Of a stretch of 64,000 bases of DNA, positions 46,509 through 64,000 are shown one piece after another. Under the pieces are notes generated by a model. That model did not search any database. It worked only from the letters and a program-made list of their open reading frames with translations, and was not told the origin of the DNA. Origin of the DNA: Siniperca chuatsi (lineage: Eukaryota; Chordata; Actinopteri; Centrarchiformes; Sinipercidae); NCBI RefSeq assembly GCF_020085105.1, contig NC_058065.1:2854218-2918217 (forward strand), in the 5' to 3' direction. Made by a program: the position numbers and the translations under genes. The first letter of the stretch is position 1. Each line of letters begins with the position of its first letter.

Positions 46509-47497
46509 GAAAAACTGCTAAGCATTCGTCCGTTTTTATTTGAGCTAAAATCTGTTAGAAAAGGTCACAAATTCTGTCTTGTAACAATGAGAGACCTAGC
46601 AGGAATGTTGCAACCCCCACCTCCCCATTGTGTGCTGATGATCTGTTTCTCTCACTAGCTCTACATGTACTCCAGCAATGAGAGTATTTGCTGTATCAGC
46701 TGACATCCGAGAGCAAACAAGGCTTGAGGAAAGAGTAACTAGGGAAACTAAGTGGGAGTGTGTTCTGGCAGTCCTTACTTGGCAGATGCAAGCAGTTTGT
46801 CATTATGTCTCTAGGGTAACCTTCAGACGCAGAGGTGAAACATATAACAGCCGTTTGAACTCAAACAATAGAGTACACTGATATCAACACAATAGTTTCT
46901 GTCACTAACTAGGATTTCCTCAAGACTTTCTCTCTTGTCAGGAAGGAAAAGGCTCTGAATGCTCTTTTTTCAGGGTTAGCAGCTTTCTAAAGCATTTTGA
47001 TCATCCCATACCCAAGTCTGTCAAAAAACAATACTAGTCGAAATCTCCTGTGGGGAATTCTTTGGTGGAAATCATAATCCTTTGTTAATCTCTAGCTTTA
47101 AGTATTGCATGCATCCAGCCAACTCAACATGACTACCAGACTCCTTTTCTCATTCTGTGGGGTAATAAAAGAGGACATACTTATCACATACATCGATGCT
47201 CTGTAACCTGCTGGAAAACGAAACATTGATCTCAAACGCCACCTGCCTTTAAGAGAAGTGTGCTCTAATGTTATCCCCTGGCTGTCGGCTACCTTTGCAT
47301 TGCAAATGAATCCCGACCAAAGTGATGATGCAACGGTGATCTGTAACAAAAGCCTATTCAGGTCACTCTGGGGTGGTATCTATTTCCTTTCCTCTGCAAG
47401 ATAAGAAAATGGAGGCTCCAAATGTGCCATGTTAACAGGACCAAGTTTTAATTCGAACAGTGCTCCATTAGAATAGTATAGTAGTAATAGTACGTTT
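46509..47497. other. Intergenic, nothing recognised
   Basis: No exon or clear repeat between the first tubulin and the SINE-like piece. Confidence 0.45.
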
Positions 47498-47612
47498 TTG
47501 TCTGGTAATTGAAAGGTCATGAGTTTGATTCAACAGCAGGCAAACGACAGCCTGTTTAAGTGTCCTTGAGCAAGTTTGAACCCCTACCTGTTCACTGCAA
47601 AGTAACAACAAG
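47498..47612 (+). repeat. tRNA-derived SINE fragment
   Basis: A B-box-like GGTCATGAGTTTGATTCAA is followed by AAGTGTCCTTGAGCAAGTTT and GAACCCCTACC, the hallmark succession of teleost tRNA-SINEs. The A-box region is degraded. Confidence 0.6.
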
Positions 47613-47876
47613 TAACATGCCATAAATCTAAAATGTGAAATTGGAGGAGAGGGCGAACAGTTATGGGTCATATTTCACAGCCACTCTGGTGAATGTTGGT
47701 GGTTACTCATTTGTGTAACAACAGCCGTTGTTCCTTAGATTTGAGCAGGGGAGCATATCAGTTGATTTTCTTTTTTGTGCTTCTCCTCCTCATCTTTCAT
47801 CAAAGGAGATGGTGTTTGCTTCTCCAGCTCCTCCAGTTACCACAACATGCCAGGCTGTTGCCTAGTGATGCTGCGC

Positions 47877-47882
47877 TATAAA
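47877..47882 (+). promoter_or_regulatory. tuba1: TATA box of alpha-tubulin gene 2
   Basis: TATAAA in GCGCTATAAAGCAGC, 84 bases before the ATG. Predicted start near 47910. Confidence 0.65.
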
Positions 47883-47965
47883 GCAGCTCCCTGCACTTGT
47901 ACGTGACACAACATCCCCAGCCACTCATCTCAGGTGAAAAAGGGACTGCTTCAAGCAACGAAAAC

Positions 47966-51467
<3,502 letters not shown>

Positions 51468-51473
51468 GATTGA

Positions 51474-51479
51474 AATAAA
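51474..51479 (+). terminator. tuba1: Very near AATAAA of alpha-tubulin gene 2
   Basis: AATAAA only 7 bases after the stop. Too close for a normal 3' UTR but could be used; the next candidate is 51635-51640. Confidence 0.3.
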
Positions 51480-51510
51480 CAAACAAAACCAACACTGACT
51501 GGGTTCTTTT

Positions 51511-51858
51511 TAGGTGTCAGTATGCTTTGAACAAACTAGGTTGCACGATGTGTCGTCCTACATTTAACTTCATATTCACTTGGGTTTTAGACATGGTTTA
51601 AAGGCCTGCTGTCATAGAGGGGGACAAAACCTGCAATAAATGGGTATGAAGGCACACACTTTGAGTCTCTCCTGAAAGGCATTAATGTTGTTGGTCTCTT
51701 TTACATACATACATGAAAAGTGACGTCAATCGCTGTGTGAAATGGACATGATTGACGAATAGTCTGTTTCGGAAAGTTCCAAAAATTGACAGGCGCCAGG
51801 TTTCGGATGCTCTTAGACGATTGCACAAGAACTTTGTTTGAAGCATACTGAGGCCTTT
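51511..51858. mobile_element. Short inverted-repeat transposon, copy D
   Basis: Left end TAGGTGTCAGTATGCTTTGA, right end TTTGAAGCATACTGAGGCCT. About 350 bases and non-coding. It begins only about 45 bases after the stop codon of alpha-tubulin gene 2 and contains the AATAAA at 51635-51640. Confidence 0.65.
51635..51640 (+). terminator. tuba1: Likely poly(A) signal of alpha-tubulin gene 2
   Basis: AATAAA 168 bases after the stop, lying inside the inverted-repeat transposon copy D. Confidence 0.5.
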
Positions 51859-53174
51859 TGTTGCCACTCATGTTCATTATCTAATGGAATCCAGTTAGTG
51901 AAAACGTACATCTCAATAACAAGGTTATTTTTCTTTGTGTGAAAATCAACAAGCCTGGTTGGCAGTAACTGTGACATTTAGCTACTGTTAAAATGCAAAT
52001 TCATGCCCATAGGTGCTAAATGTCCTCCTAATCTTTGCCTGCTTTCAATGCTGTGCTGCATAACAACAGAACTCTGTTTTACCATTGTATAGCCACTGTA
52101 AGGCTGCACTGTGTAACAAGAGAAGTGTCAATTGAGTGATATAGAAAACCCTACTGTTTACAAATTCCTTGCCTTGAAGGCAAGGGATTAGGAACTATAG
52201 AGTTTTGTTGAGGAATTTTAATTATTAAGATAAATTTATTAAGACATCTACTCTACGCTAAACAGATAGGTGTTCAAATTTTATAGCGATATTCTATATT
52301 TGACAGATATTAATTAACACATGTCAAGCCCTGAATGATCTGCTGAATTCATGTCATTAGCTAGGGAGATTAAGAAGAAATCAGTGTCAAGATATTGTCT
52401 TTCCTATGTGTCCTTGTCTTGAAGCAATAAACTTAGACATGTTTCCGTTGGTGTACTTTGTTGTCAGTGTCTAATAACACAACACAGCCCTAAATCACAC
52501 TGCATAGCACATGCGTCATTAACTCACTTCACCACCTTGATAAGTACTGAACATTTAAGTCTAATTCCTAGTCACAGCCATGTGCAATGCCTTACATAAC
52601 AAAAACACCTCAGGATTAGACCTGGATTCTTTGGTGGTGTTAGGAATGGGTTTCAGAGTTCAGTCTTCATTACTAATGCATACATGAGAGGTAATAATCT
52701 GTTACACTTGTAGCTTTTCATTATTTTAACTGTAAGTCATATGGTCTTGATGAACAAATTATTGACAAATGATCCTCTGTATTTTTCGAGAAGGTGTTAA
52801 GTTACTCTTTTTTATTTATAGCTTTTGGCACAAACATGTCTGTTATATGCCTTTAATGGGGTTTACTTAATTTAGTCATGAATTATAAATTAAATTGAAT
52901 GAATGAATGTGTTGCTGCTGTATGAGTGAAAGCCTTCATGTAGTGGAGCCCACAGATAGAAACGTAGATGCCGTGTTTGCAATTTGACGTGTGTCTGCGT
53001 GGTCGCCATATTGGGGCAGTCAACAGTCAATGGTCAGTAGACCGCTTGGAAAAATTCTGCAGTTTGACTCTTACTTAGTTGCTCTAGAGTCCAATTATTT
53101 TATGTTTACATATGACTGCACTGTATATCTGAACACTGGTCTCAAACACTTGACGCACTACATCGTATGTATTT
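51859..53174. other. Intergenic, nothing recognised
   Basis: AT-rich; no exon, promoter or clear repeat. Confidence 0.45.
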
Positions 53175-54068
53175 TATTATTATACTTTTTTTAAAAATTT
53201 TATTTAACCAGGTTGAGTGCATGCCAATTATATACATACAATAAAATACAAAACAATACATTACAAGTGGAACAGAATAAGAGCTAATATCCACACATCA
53301 ACAGCAGGGGTTAAATGAACACAGAAAGTTTATGACACAATTAATTATGCATTGTAGCAAGAACATTTTGTAATAATAAGTTAATTTAGCTTTTGTTTAA
53401 AACTGGTTAGAGAGATGAGGGCGGGTAGACAGACTGCAGGTCATTCCAAGACCAAGTTCCGTAGTAAAATAGACTCCTCTTTCCAGACTCAGTCTGCACC
53501 TTTAAGCCCAGCCTATTGTTGGATCTAAGATTGTAGGTATTATGTACAAATACAAACTTAGAGTATATATACGTACATGGGTAAACTGTCCAGAATGGCC
53601 CTGGAAATTAATATATACAAGTAAGGCCAAAGTAGTGGGACAAGCAAATATGTAAATGGTATCACCGTAGTCTAGCTGAGACAGGAATAGACCTATAACC
53701 GGCCGTTTACGTGAGGATGGAGAAAAAGATGACTTTAATACATATAAAAAACTCAGCACAAAGTTGAGTTTCTTGGTGTTTCAATGTGATGCTTAAAATT
53801 AAAGTTTTAGTCCAACCAAATCCCCAGATATTTCAATAAACTCAATACCAACACCTTTCAGGGTGTTAATAGAGAGGGAAGGAACCTTAGTATTACTGGG
53901 GGGCAAATAGCATCGCCTTAGTTTTGTTTGCATTTAAAAGAAATTTAAAATCAATGAGGGCATGCTGCAGTGAGTTAAAATCAGACTGCAAACTGGCAAT
54001 CGCAATCTCAAAAGGAGCAGAGAAATTCAGGACTGTGTCATCAGCATACAAATGGTACATTGAGTGTT
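53175..54068 (-). mobile_element. 5'-truncated LINE with reverse-transcriptase end
   Basis: Read on the minus strand: HLYADDTVLNFSAP (the YADD catalytic box of RT), then LLNANKTKAMLFAPSNT, and further on SQLDYGDTIY, all in the order seen in fish L2/Jockey-type elements. The left edge (TTTTATTTAACCAGGTTGAG) is the 3' tail. About 0.9 kb; the 5' end stops at an AT-rich microsatellite. Reading frames are interrupted. The exact clade is uncertain. Confidence 0.75.
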
Positions 54069-54075
54069 TCATCTG

Positions 54076-54160
54076 ATATTATAGTATTGTATTATTATAT
54101 TATATTATACTATTGTATTATTATAGTATTGTATTATTATTTTATATTGTAGTATTGTAT
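54076..54160. repeat. AT-rich TATTATAGTATTGTATTATT satellite
   Basis: Short tandem copies of a word near ATTATAGTATTGTATTATT. Adjacent to the LINE break. Confidence 0.75.
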
Positions 54161-55925
54161 GTGTCAGTGTCTAAAGTTAATAAATGAAGATGAAAACAAA
54201 ATATTTGAGATTTACAATATTTATGACATTGTTTGTGTAATGGAAACTGTCCATCCTGCAGAAGTGGAGCTATCATATGTGTCTCAGGGTGTAAGGATGA
54301 ACTGACTGGATGTTCTTCTCTTAACTGGAGTCTGGGGAACAAAAATAATCTTGTTTATTTTATTAATGAATTGAATGAATTTAATTATTAATACAATAAC
54401 AAGCAACCATGCGGCTTTATAACTATATAATAGATCTACATTTTTGGAGAAACTCACAAAAGCTGAAATTCTAAATAATTTACACTTGATGTTGCCATGC
54501 ATGTCCCAGTGGAAGTTGTTGCTATTCAGATGGTTAATGTTTTGGCATACAGCTGATTAGATCCGCCCCCAGTAACTGAATTTAATTCCAACAAGTAACC
54601 AGTATCATGTTCAATTTCTCACGTTTATAACAAACCAGATTTCATGAAAATCGTTTCGGAATTAAGTGAGTTACAGTCGATTTTGTAGTGAAGTCTGCAT
54701 TGTATTTGTTTACTAGCGGATCTTGACCGCTCCAATATGGCGGACGCGCAGACGCTTAGCGGCGACATGAGTCATGCTGCCTTCAGGTGCTTCTCCTGAA
54801 TTCCCTCCCAAGTCTCGAGATCAGAGACTGTTAGTGAATTCAAGCGCCTTTCAGAGTAAAATTACCAAACAGAGCCTGTAGCATAGAAGCCTGTAGCAAT
54901 AGTTTTAGTTGGGTATTATGTAATTCTAGAAATTAAGTAGCACAAACCTACTGATGTTTCAGTGGTGTTATTTAGATTAGAAAAAAAGGACACTTTTTTA
55001 AAACGTTAGCCAAAAGTTGTGTATTTCTTTCATGCTTTGTAGCAATACAAATAACTGTTGGCCCATTATTAGTTTTTTACAATAACACTGGTAAAAATAA
55101 ACACACTATTAATTGATATAACACAATTAAAAATAATAAAGCAACAGTTAAGACTTCGCCCAATACTTCCAGAGCAGCTTAGCTTTAGTTTGTGCCTCAG
55201 TTAATCATCATTATTGCATTTTACAGTTTGCATTTATTGTTACATTTGAGTCACTGTTTTCAGCACACTTAATAGAGGTCAAACCTAACAGCCTGGCTGT
55301 CTAACAGGATTTGAAGACATTTTAGAAATCTTATCCCGTTGCTAAGAAAAATGTGCTATAAATTTCCGTTGCCATATAATTGCATTCTTCAGCTATTTTC
55401 AAAATAAGTATTTTAAGGTGTGTTCAGACTGAATGCAATTAAGTACATTGTTATCTCACTTTATTCTCACAAATATGACCACTGTATTTTGCTTTCAGTG
55501 TTTATTTGTCACAAACAGCCAAAAGTACAAATGTTTGCTTAGCTAATAGATGCATCCACTGTGTGTGAAGTGTGTTGGACTGAATTCTCACCAATGTAAA
55601 ATAGCTCATAACTAATTTTTCCTCTTCTCTCTGCACATTCATGGAGCCATGCAGCTTTGTTTGTGTTTATTTGCAACAATTGGTCTCTCTACATTGATTA
55701 TGATGCCTCCAGAATTCGTTTCATGTCACATCATCAATACAAAAGTCTTGAATGTGAAAATTATGATTATATAACAGGCACAAATTGTGACTAGGACCAA
55801 TCCTGCGTCCAATAAAAGATAAACGATTCAAATTATTTTCGGATGACGCAGCTAAACTCTCAGAATGGGAATATTTCGGGCCGTACCTGAATGCAGCAGC
55901 GTCTAACGTTCGCTCCCGCCGATAG
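54161..55925. other. Intergenic region upstream of alpha-tubulin gene 3
   Basis: No exon or confident repeat. It becomes promoter-like only in the last 100 bases. Confidence 0.45.
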
Positions 55926-55974
55926 GAAACTCAAAACGTCACTTTGGCTCCGCCCCCTTGAAAAAGTATAAATA
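55926..55974 (+). promoter_or_regulatory. tuba1: Core promoter of alpha-tubulin gene 3
   Basis: ACGTCA (CRE half-site) near 55936, a GC box in GGCTCCGCCCCC near 55947 and TATAAATA at 55967-55974, about 90 bases before the ATG. Order and spacing are those of a strong TATA promoter. Confidence 0.65.
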
Positions 55975-56060
55975 CCACCAGCTCCGCCTGCCTCCCCTCA
56001 CTACTGCCTTCAGCAACCGATTCTTCAACGTCGGCAAGAAGGAGAGAAACAGTCAGAAAA

Positions 56061-59917
<3,857 letters not shown>

Positions 59918-60089
59918 GTCACTGAAACATCTGTAGCTCGCTGTGGCTCCATTAGTCCATCTATCCCAGAAACAGAAGCCGAACACCAAAAAATGTTTTG
60001 TTGCTAAGCAATATTGGACTCATTCCTCTAACTCTGCACATTCCAGTGAGCTACACAAGTTTCCTGCATCATTTTTAATCATGCAAACT

Positions 60090-60095
60090 AATAAA
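60090..60095 (+). terminator. tuba1: Poly(A) signal of alpha-tubulin gene 3
   Basis: AATAAA 173 bases after the stop codon. Confidence 0.65.
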
Positions 60096-61265
60096 AGAAC
60101 GAAGTAAATTTCTTGTCGTGTGTTTTTTACTTCAGAGCACCAGATTAAGAGTCTTGTCTCATAAGCACCACGAGGATGTCGCGCTGATATTGGATAGGTG
60201 CCTTAGTGGTTTCCTTTCGGGTACAAGCCCGATTTTGAAATGACAAAAGGCGTCAAACATCTAGCGAATGATTATTTTCTTGGATAGTTGGAAAGTAGTT
60301 TAGTCGACAAACACAACTAAGATGATATATTGTTTTGTCTGACCAACAGTCAAAAGCCTGAAGATCAGTTTACTATGAGGCAAAGAAAACTAACATTCAG
60401 TTATGGGGTAGGAACCAGTGCGTTTTTGGCACTTTTAGCCTTCAAAAGTTATTTTAAATCTCAAAACTTTGCTCCCTTGATCTCTACTGGACAGATATTT
60501 GTCGAACAGGCTATATGGACGGTTACTCTGCAGCTTTGGCTTGAAAACTAGATTTAGTCTCTTGGCCTGTGAGTAGTTAATCAAACCCCAGCTGATGCCC
60601 GAGAGGCCGAATAATCAACATGACTGCTCTGGAAGCAGATCAAACCTACATTATGTGTTTGGGGTTAATAGATGAAGTCTCTATCTCGGGTTCTGTGAGC
60701 AGAGGGATCATTTTTGAAACTGATGGTTTGAGTGTGTCGTCTAATTCTGGACCAGGTTAAATCCTGGAGCAGCAGCAGGCCAGATGGTGTGATGTTTCCG
60801 GGCTAAGCCCACTGAGATTCGTGGGAGAGTATTTAATTTCTAGGTCGGGATTGGAGAGTCGCACACTGAAGAGGCTTTAATTATTAACTCAAGGATTTAT
60901 CTTCCAGTGCCATGAATGGGAGGATAAGACTGGACATTTGGGGCCTGTTTAAAATAAAACCACACTGAAAACCAACCCTTTCTGGACTTATTTCTTTACA
61001 CTGTATTTTTTTTTTTCATCTGATTATTTTATTTTAAAATTCAACGATAAACACAGACCTCTTGAGATGAACCAACTAATGGATTCTCAGACACAATTAC
61101 ATTAAACAATGAAACATCAGATTAAAACAAAATGCACTGAAACCAGAGGCATCGCCCACAAGTCAGTAGATGTACAGTATAAACAGTTATTAAGAATATT
61201 AAGATTGTATATCGAGTTTGTCTTCAGTTGCTTTGGTAATAAGAGTAAAAAGGACAATCAGTCGT
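60096..61265. other. Intergenic, nothing recognised
   Basis: No exon or clear repeat; open frames are short and without family resemblance. Confidence 0.45.
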
Positions 61266-61585
61266 TTTACTGTGTGCCGGACTACTTCCTGGTTGTGAGC
61301 GGTTGCTAGGCAACTCCCGGAGACTCCAGGAAGTTACTGGTCCCAGCCAAGAAATAGCCGATGACAAAAACCCCGAAAAATGGCGAATGGCTGATTTTAC
61401 ACCTCGGTTTTTGTTCGGATTAAACAAACGTTTGTTAGCGTGTTAGTCAGTGAGCCTTAGAGGTGCTGCCAGGCGGATTCAGTTACCGTTGTACAGCGCT
61501 AGGCTAGCTGTTAGCTGTCTTTAAGCTATGGTAAGCTAGCCGGCTACCTGTAGCTGAAGCTAATCACATTTCACTGATTACTGTT
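61266..61585 (-). repeat. Inverted copy of the GCTTAGC-type teleost repeat
   Basis: GGATTAAACAAACG, then GTCAGTGAGCCTTAGAGGTG and GCTAGGCTAGCTGTTAGCTG are the inverse of the 19385-19640 succession. The left part with GCGGTTGCTAGGCAACTCCC and GGAGACTCCAGGAAG belongs to longer copies of the same repeat. Confidence 0.6.
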
Positions 61586-61715
61586 CTGCAACGAGCTGTC
61601 ATCTTTCACACCTTCCGCATTATAATAAATGCGTTTCGTGTATTTTTCCTGGCAGTAAATCGCACATTTAGCTTTAAAACCACTGTAAATCTTTGCATTT
61701 AAGATTTATAGCGGA

Positions 61716-61800
61716 TTTATATATATATATATCTATATATATATAAATCTTATATATATCTATATATGTATAAATCTATATATATATAAATCCTCACATC
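61716..61800. repeat. (TA)n-rich imperfect microsatellite
   Basis: TATATATATCTATATATATA and TATAAATC words in alternation over about 85 bases. Confidence 0.85.
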
Positions 61801-62478
61801 AAAGGTTTCTGCATTTTCAAACCGCCCTGGTTGTTCTGAAAAGAAAATACAATACATTAAGATACTGAGAGGAGGATAAGAACATATATATATATGGCAA
61901 TCCTTTGCCAAATAGAAAGAGATAAATAGGGTTAGAAATATTTCTGTTTCATAAATGCTCCTATAATCTTTAAGCTAAGTTACTTATGAATATGTTATGC
62001 ATTGGACATGTTTTATCCGAGAGCAGATGCATAAGATGAATGGCCAAACATTGTTTTTATTTCAACGCTTTAAGAAGAAAAAGGTAGTTTTTTTGAAAAA
62101 GGTAGTTTAGTTTTCAGATCAGATCAGAGACTTTATCTGGTACGACGAGACATATTCTTGTTTTTAGGGCGTTCACTTCAGATCTAACTCTTTCACAGTG
62201 GTGGATTGAGTTTATTATAACAATATTATGAGTTGTGTTATTTTGTGTGTTGAACCCACGACCTCGGAGCTGCCCAGCAGGCCTCTATCGTCCCGAGCTA
62301 CCTGAGGAGACACCTGGACCCGGTTTCTTGCTGCTCTTCAGTCTCTGCTTTAAACATCAGCTTTCAAAACACAGTGTGCTAAAGAAAAAGCAAAAAAAAC
62401 AAACGTGCAATCAGGATTTTTAAGTACAGAAAGTCACAGAAGTCACACAAGTGATTGCAGCACTTAAACACGAAAAGA
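61801..62478. other. Intergenic, nothing recognised
   Basis: No exon seen. T-rich toward the right. Confidence 0.4.
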
Positions 62479-63320
62479 TTTATTTAAGGTCTCACATGTA
62501 CAAAATAGCTTTTCTTGTTTTCATAGAATAGCATTTTCTTTTTTAATTTTTTTTTTCTTTTTCTGATTTGCGTGAGGTATACAACAATATATCCAGTGAT
62601 GTAAAATAATCTGAATGGCACACAAAGAGAAGGACGTTGTTGTCACGTGAGGAGAGGAAGGGCAGCTACAGACCGAGCAGGATGTGCAAACAATCAGACT
62701 TCATCCTGATCCTCCTGTGGTTCACCGGGGACCGGTATCTTTCACACTGCAACTCTCTTTTCCACTTGGCGTTTTACACATCTAATCGTTTTAAGCTTTG
62801 TGGAGCCTTCTGATGCTTTAAAATCAATATTTATGATATTTTGCTTCCTTATTGAGACCAAAGCCAAACGTGACCCAACAGCAGCACAATTTCAACAAAC
62901 TTCAACCACATATAAGACGAAGAATTAGTTTCTGCTTCAGTGTGGCTCAAACTGGAGCGTCAGGCTGGATCTCCACAGGCTGGAGTCAAAGTTACTTTAT
63001 GAGGCATGACAGTGGTTTTAAAAGCCATCAGGAGTCTGTCTGCTCTGTTTTATCTTCCTGCTTTCATTTTCATTCAGATGCAACACTTTCTTTCAGCACT
63101 TCTACCCTCTGAACGTCCCTGAACACATCACATGTTTAATCCTTCCTACCCTTACAGTGTTTTTATTTTATTTTTATTTTTTTGACATCACCACTATGTT
63201 TCAAGGAATGACGCAACGGGCAGAGAAGCACGTCACTCTTTGTCATCATCATCATCATCATCATCATCATAGAGAGAAAAGGCAAGGCAAGAAGGGGGGC
63301 AGGGGCTGGTTGTACTGGTT
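62479..63320 (-). other. Probable 3' UTR of the right-edge gene, with poly(A) signal
   Basis: On the minus strand the stop at 63321-63323 is followed by non-coding sequence. AATAAA motifs (plus-strand TTTATT) occur at 62479-62484 and around 63165. The far one would give a UTR of about 840 bases. Confidence 0.35.
63243..63270. repeat. (TCA)n microsatellite
   Basis: About nine TCA units; on the minus strand a TGA run in the probable 3' UTR, 50 bases after the stop. Confidence 0.9.
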
Positions 63321-63392
63321 TCACTGGGGCAGAGCTTTGAGGATGGCGTTGACCTCCTCAGCGACGGCTGTCAGGGCGAACTCAAACTGGTC
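63321..63392 (-). CDS. Last coding exon of an unidentified gene
   Basis: Minus strand: acceptor TTGTCTTGTTCGCAG then 23 codons, [14 protein letters not shown] then NAILKALPQ, and TGA. The pyrimidine tract is excellent and codon use is that of a real gene. The phase is assumed to be 0. The peptide looks like the end of an amphipathic alpha-helix; I do not recognise the protein. Further exons would lie to the right of the window or be too faint to see in 63400-64000. Confidence 0.6.
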   Translation of the reverse strand, partial: DQFEFALTAVAEEVNAILKALPQ

Positions 63393-63399
63393 CTGCGAA

Positions 63400-63825
63400 C
63401 AAGACAATTCAGATAATCACATTTTACAAACATAGCTGACATTAACAGCCCGACTACATCAGCCAGTAAGTATTGTTATTAGGAGAAACACAGGTCTGCC
63501 CACACCACATACTACTACATTTAATCTTCATGGCAGTTTTCAAGCCAGACCTTCTGTAAGTCCAGCTGTTGAAGTTGCTTTAATTTAATTCAAGAGCTGC
63601 AGCTCAACAGGATAAGTGGCTGTTCGAGATAAAGGGATGAAAAATCAGAAGTAATCAGTAAAGCAGTAGTTGTTGACTGCACACACACTTGGGAGGTCGA
63701 CATGTCTAAACCGACAAAAGACTGAAGGGTCTGCTGTGTGGCTACTGTGTTACTAATGCTGAATGCAGTATTTTAGTTAGTAAGGCTTCCAACATCTTAA
63801 AAACTGTTGTAAATTCACGTTTCTC
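63400..63825. other. Intron of the right-edge gene
   Basis: No second exon could be picked out on the minus strand; nothing else recognised. Confidence 0.35.
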
Positions 63826-63896
63826 CAGGTACCGGCCACGGGCAGGACTCGAACCAGGGGCCGCGCCGCCGGTGTCTAACCGGCCGAGCCCCCTTC
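63826..63896 (-). repeat. tRNA-like sequence or SINE head
   Basis: The minus strand has a near A box (GGGCTCGGCCGGTTAGA) and, about 35 bases on, a B box GGTTCGAGTCC (plus-strand 63845-63855). No clean cloverleaf could be drawn, so it is a tRNA-derived repeat or pseudogene rather than a working tRNA. Confidence 0.45.
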
Positions 63897-64000
63897 ACAC
63901 TGGGACCTTTCATTTCCTCGCTTTGGGTGCTGGACTTTAAAATTCACTGAGCCTCATAAGGATCTTTGAAAAGCTCAGCTACCGAGTCTACCAGTTGTAC

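Noticed and set aside
61302-61531. X-box-like GTTGCTAGGCAAC followed by an ATG directly before gtaagc, resembling a fourth alpha-tubulin exon 1 with a promoter
   Set aside because: The whole stretch aligns by eye with an inverted copy of the GCTTAGC-type dispersed repeat, and no tubulin exon 2 follows within the window.

Overview
The window looks like nuclear DNA of a teleost fish, most likely a percomorph. The genes have GT-AG introns with vertebrate exon structures. The introns are full of short DNA-transposon, SINE-like and microsatellite repeats of kinds common in bony fish. The gene order (a Desert-type hedgehog, an amphiphysin/BIN gene, then a tandem array of alpha-1 type tubulins) matches the content of human 12q13 (DHH, BIN2, TUBA1A/B/C), which is the HOXC paralogon.

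Layout. (1) 2067-14503 (+): a complete three-exon dhh gene with a CpG-rich, TATA-containing promoter, a 5.5 kb first intron and a 5.7 kb second intron. The second intron carries a strong CTCF-like site and a 0.7 kb degenerate tandem array. (2) 14816-18090: two blocks of a degenerate TTAAGG-rich repeat with a unit of roughly 250-280 bp, on either side of exon 1 of the next gene. (3) 16735-41059 (+): an amphiphysin-family gene with N-BAR domain, proline-rich segment, Trp/acidic segment and SH3 domain, in at least 19 coding exons. By neighbourhood it is bin2. It keeps an SH3 domain, which mammalian BIN2 lacks, and carries a match to the alternatively used exon 7 of BIN1. Its introns hold repeat fragments, a Tc1-like element and a LINE fragment. 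(4) 44758-59917 (+): three tandem alpha-tubulin genes, each with the classic intron directly after the ATG. The third has a pair of opposite one-base indels 34-37 bases apart that puts a stop into exon 4. (5) 62479-63392 (-): the 3' UTR and last coding exon of a gene that I cannot identify and that enters from the right edge.

The genes do not form one pathway: dhh encodes a secreted morphogen, bin2 a membrane-bending adaptor and the tubulins cytoskeletal subunits. The most interesting signals are: the bin2 gene architecture (retained SH3, an extra in-frame 36-nt exon in the BAR domain, Trp-rich endocytic-type motifs and UG-repeat 3' splice sites); near-identity of the tubulin exons beside unrelated introns and UTRs, which suggests gene conversion; the compensating indels in the third tubulin; and a small inverted-repeat transposon family, one copy of which supplies much of the 3' end of the second tubulin.
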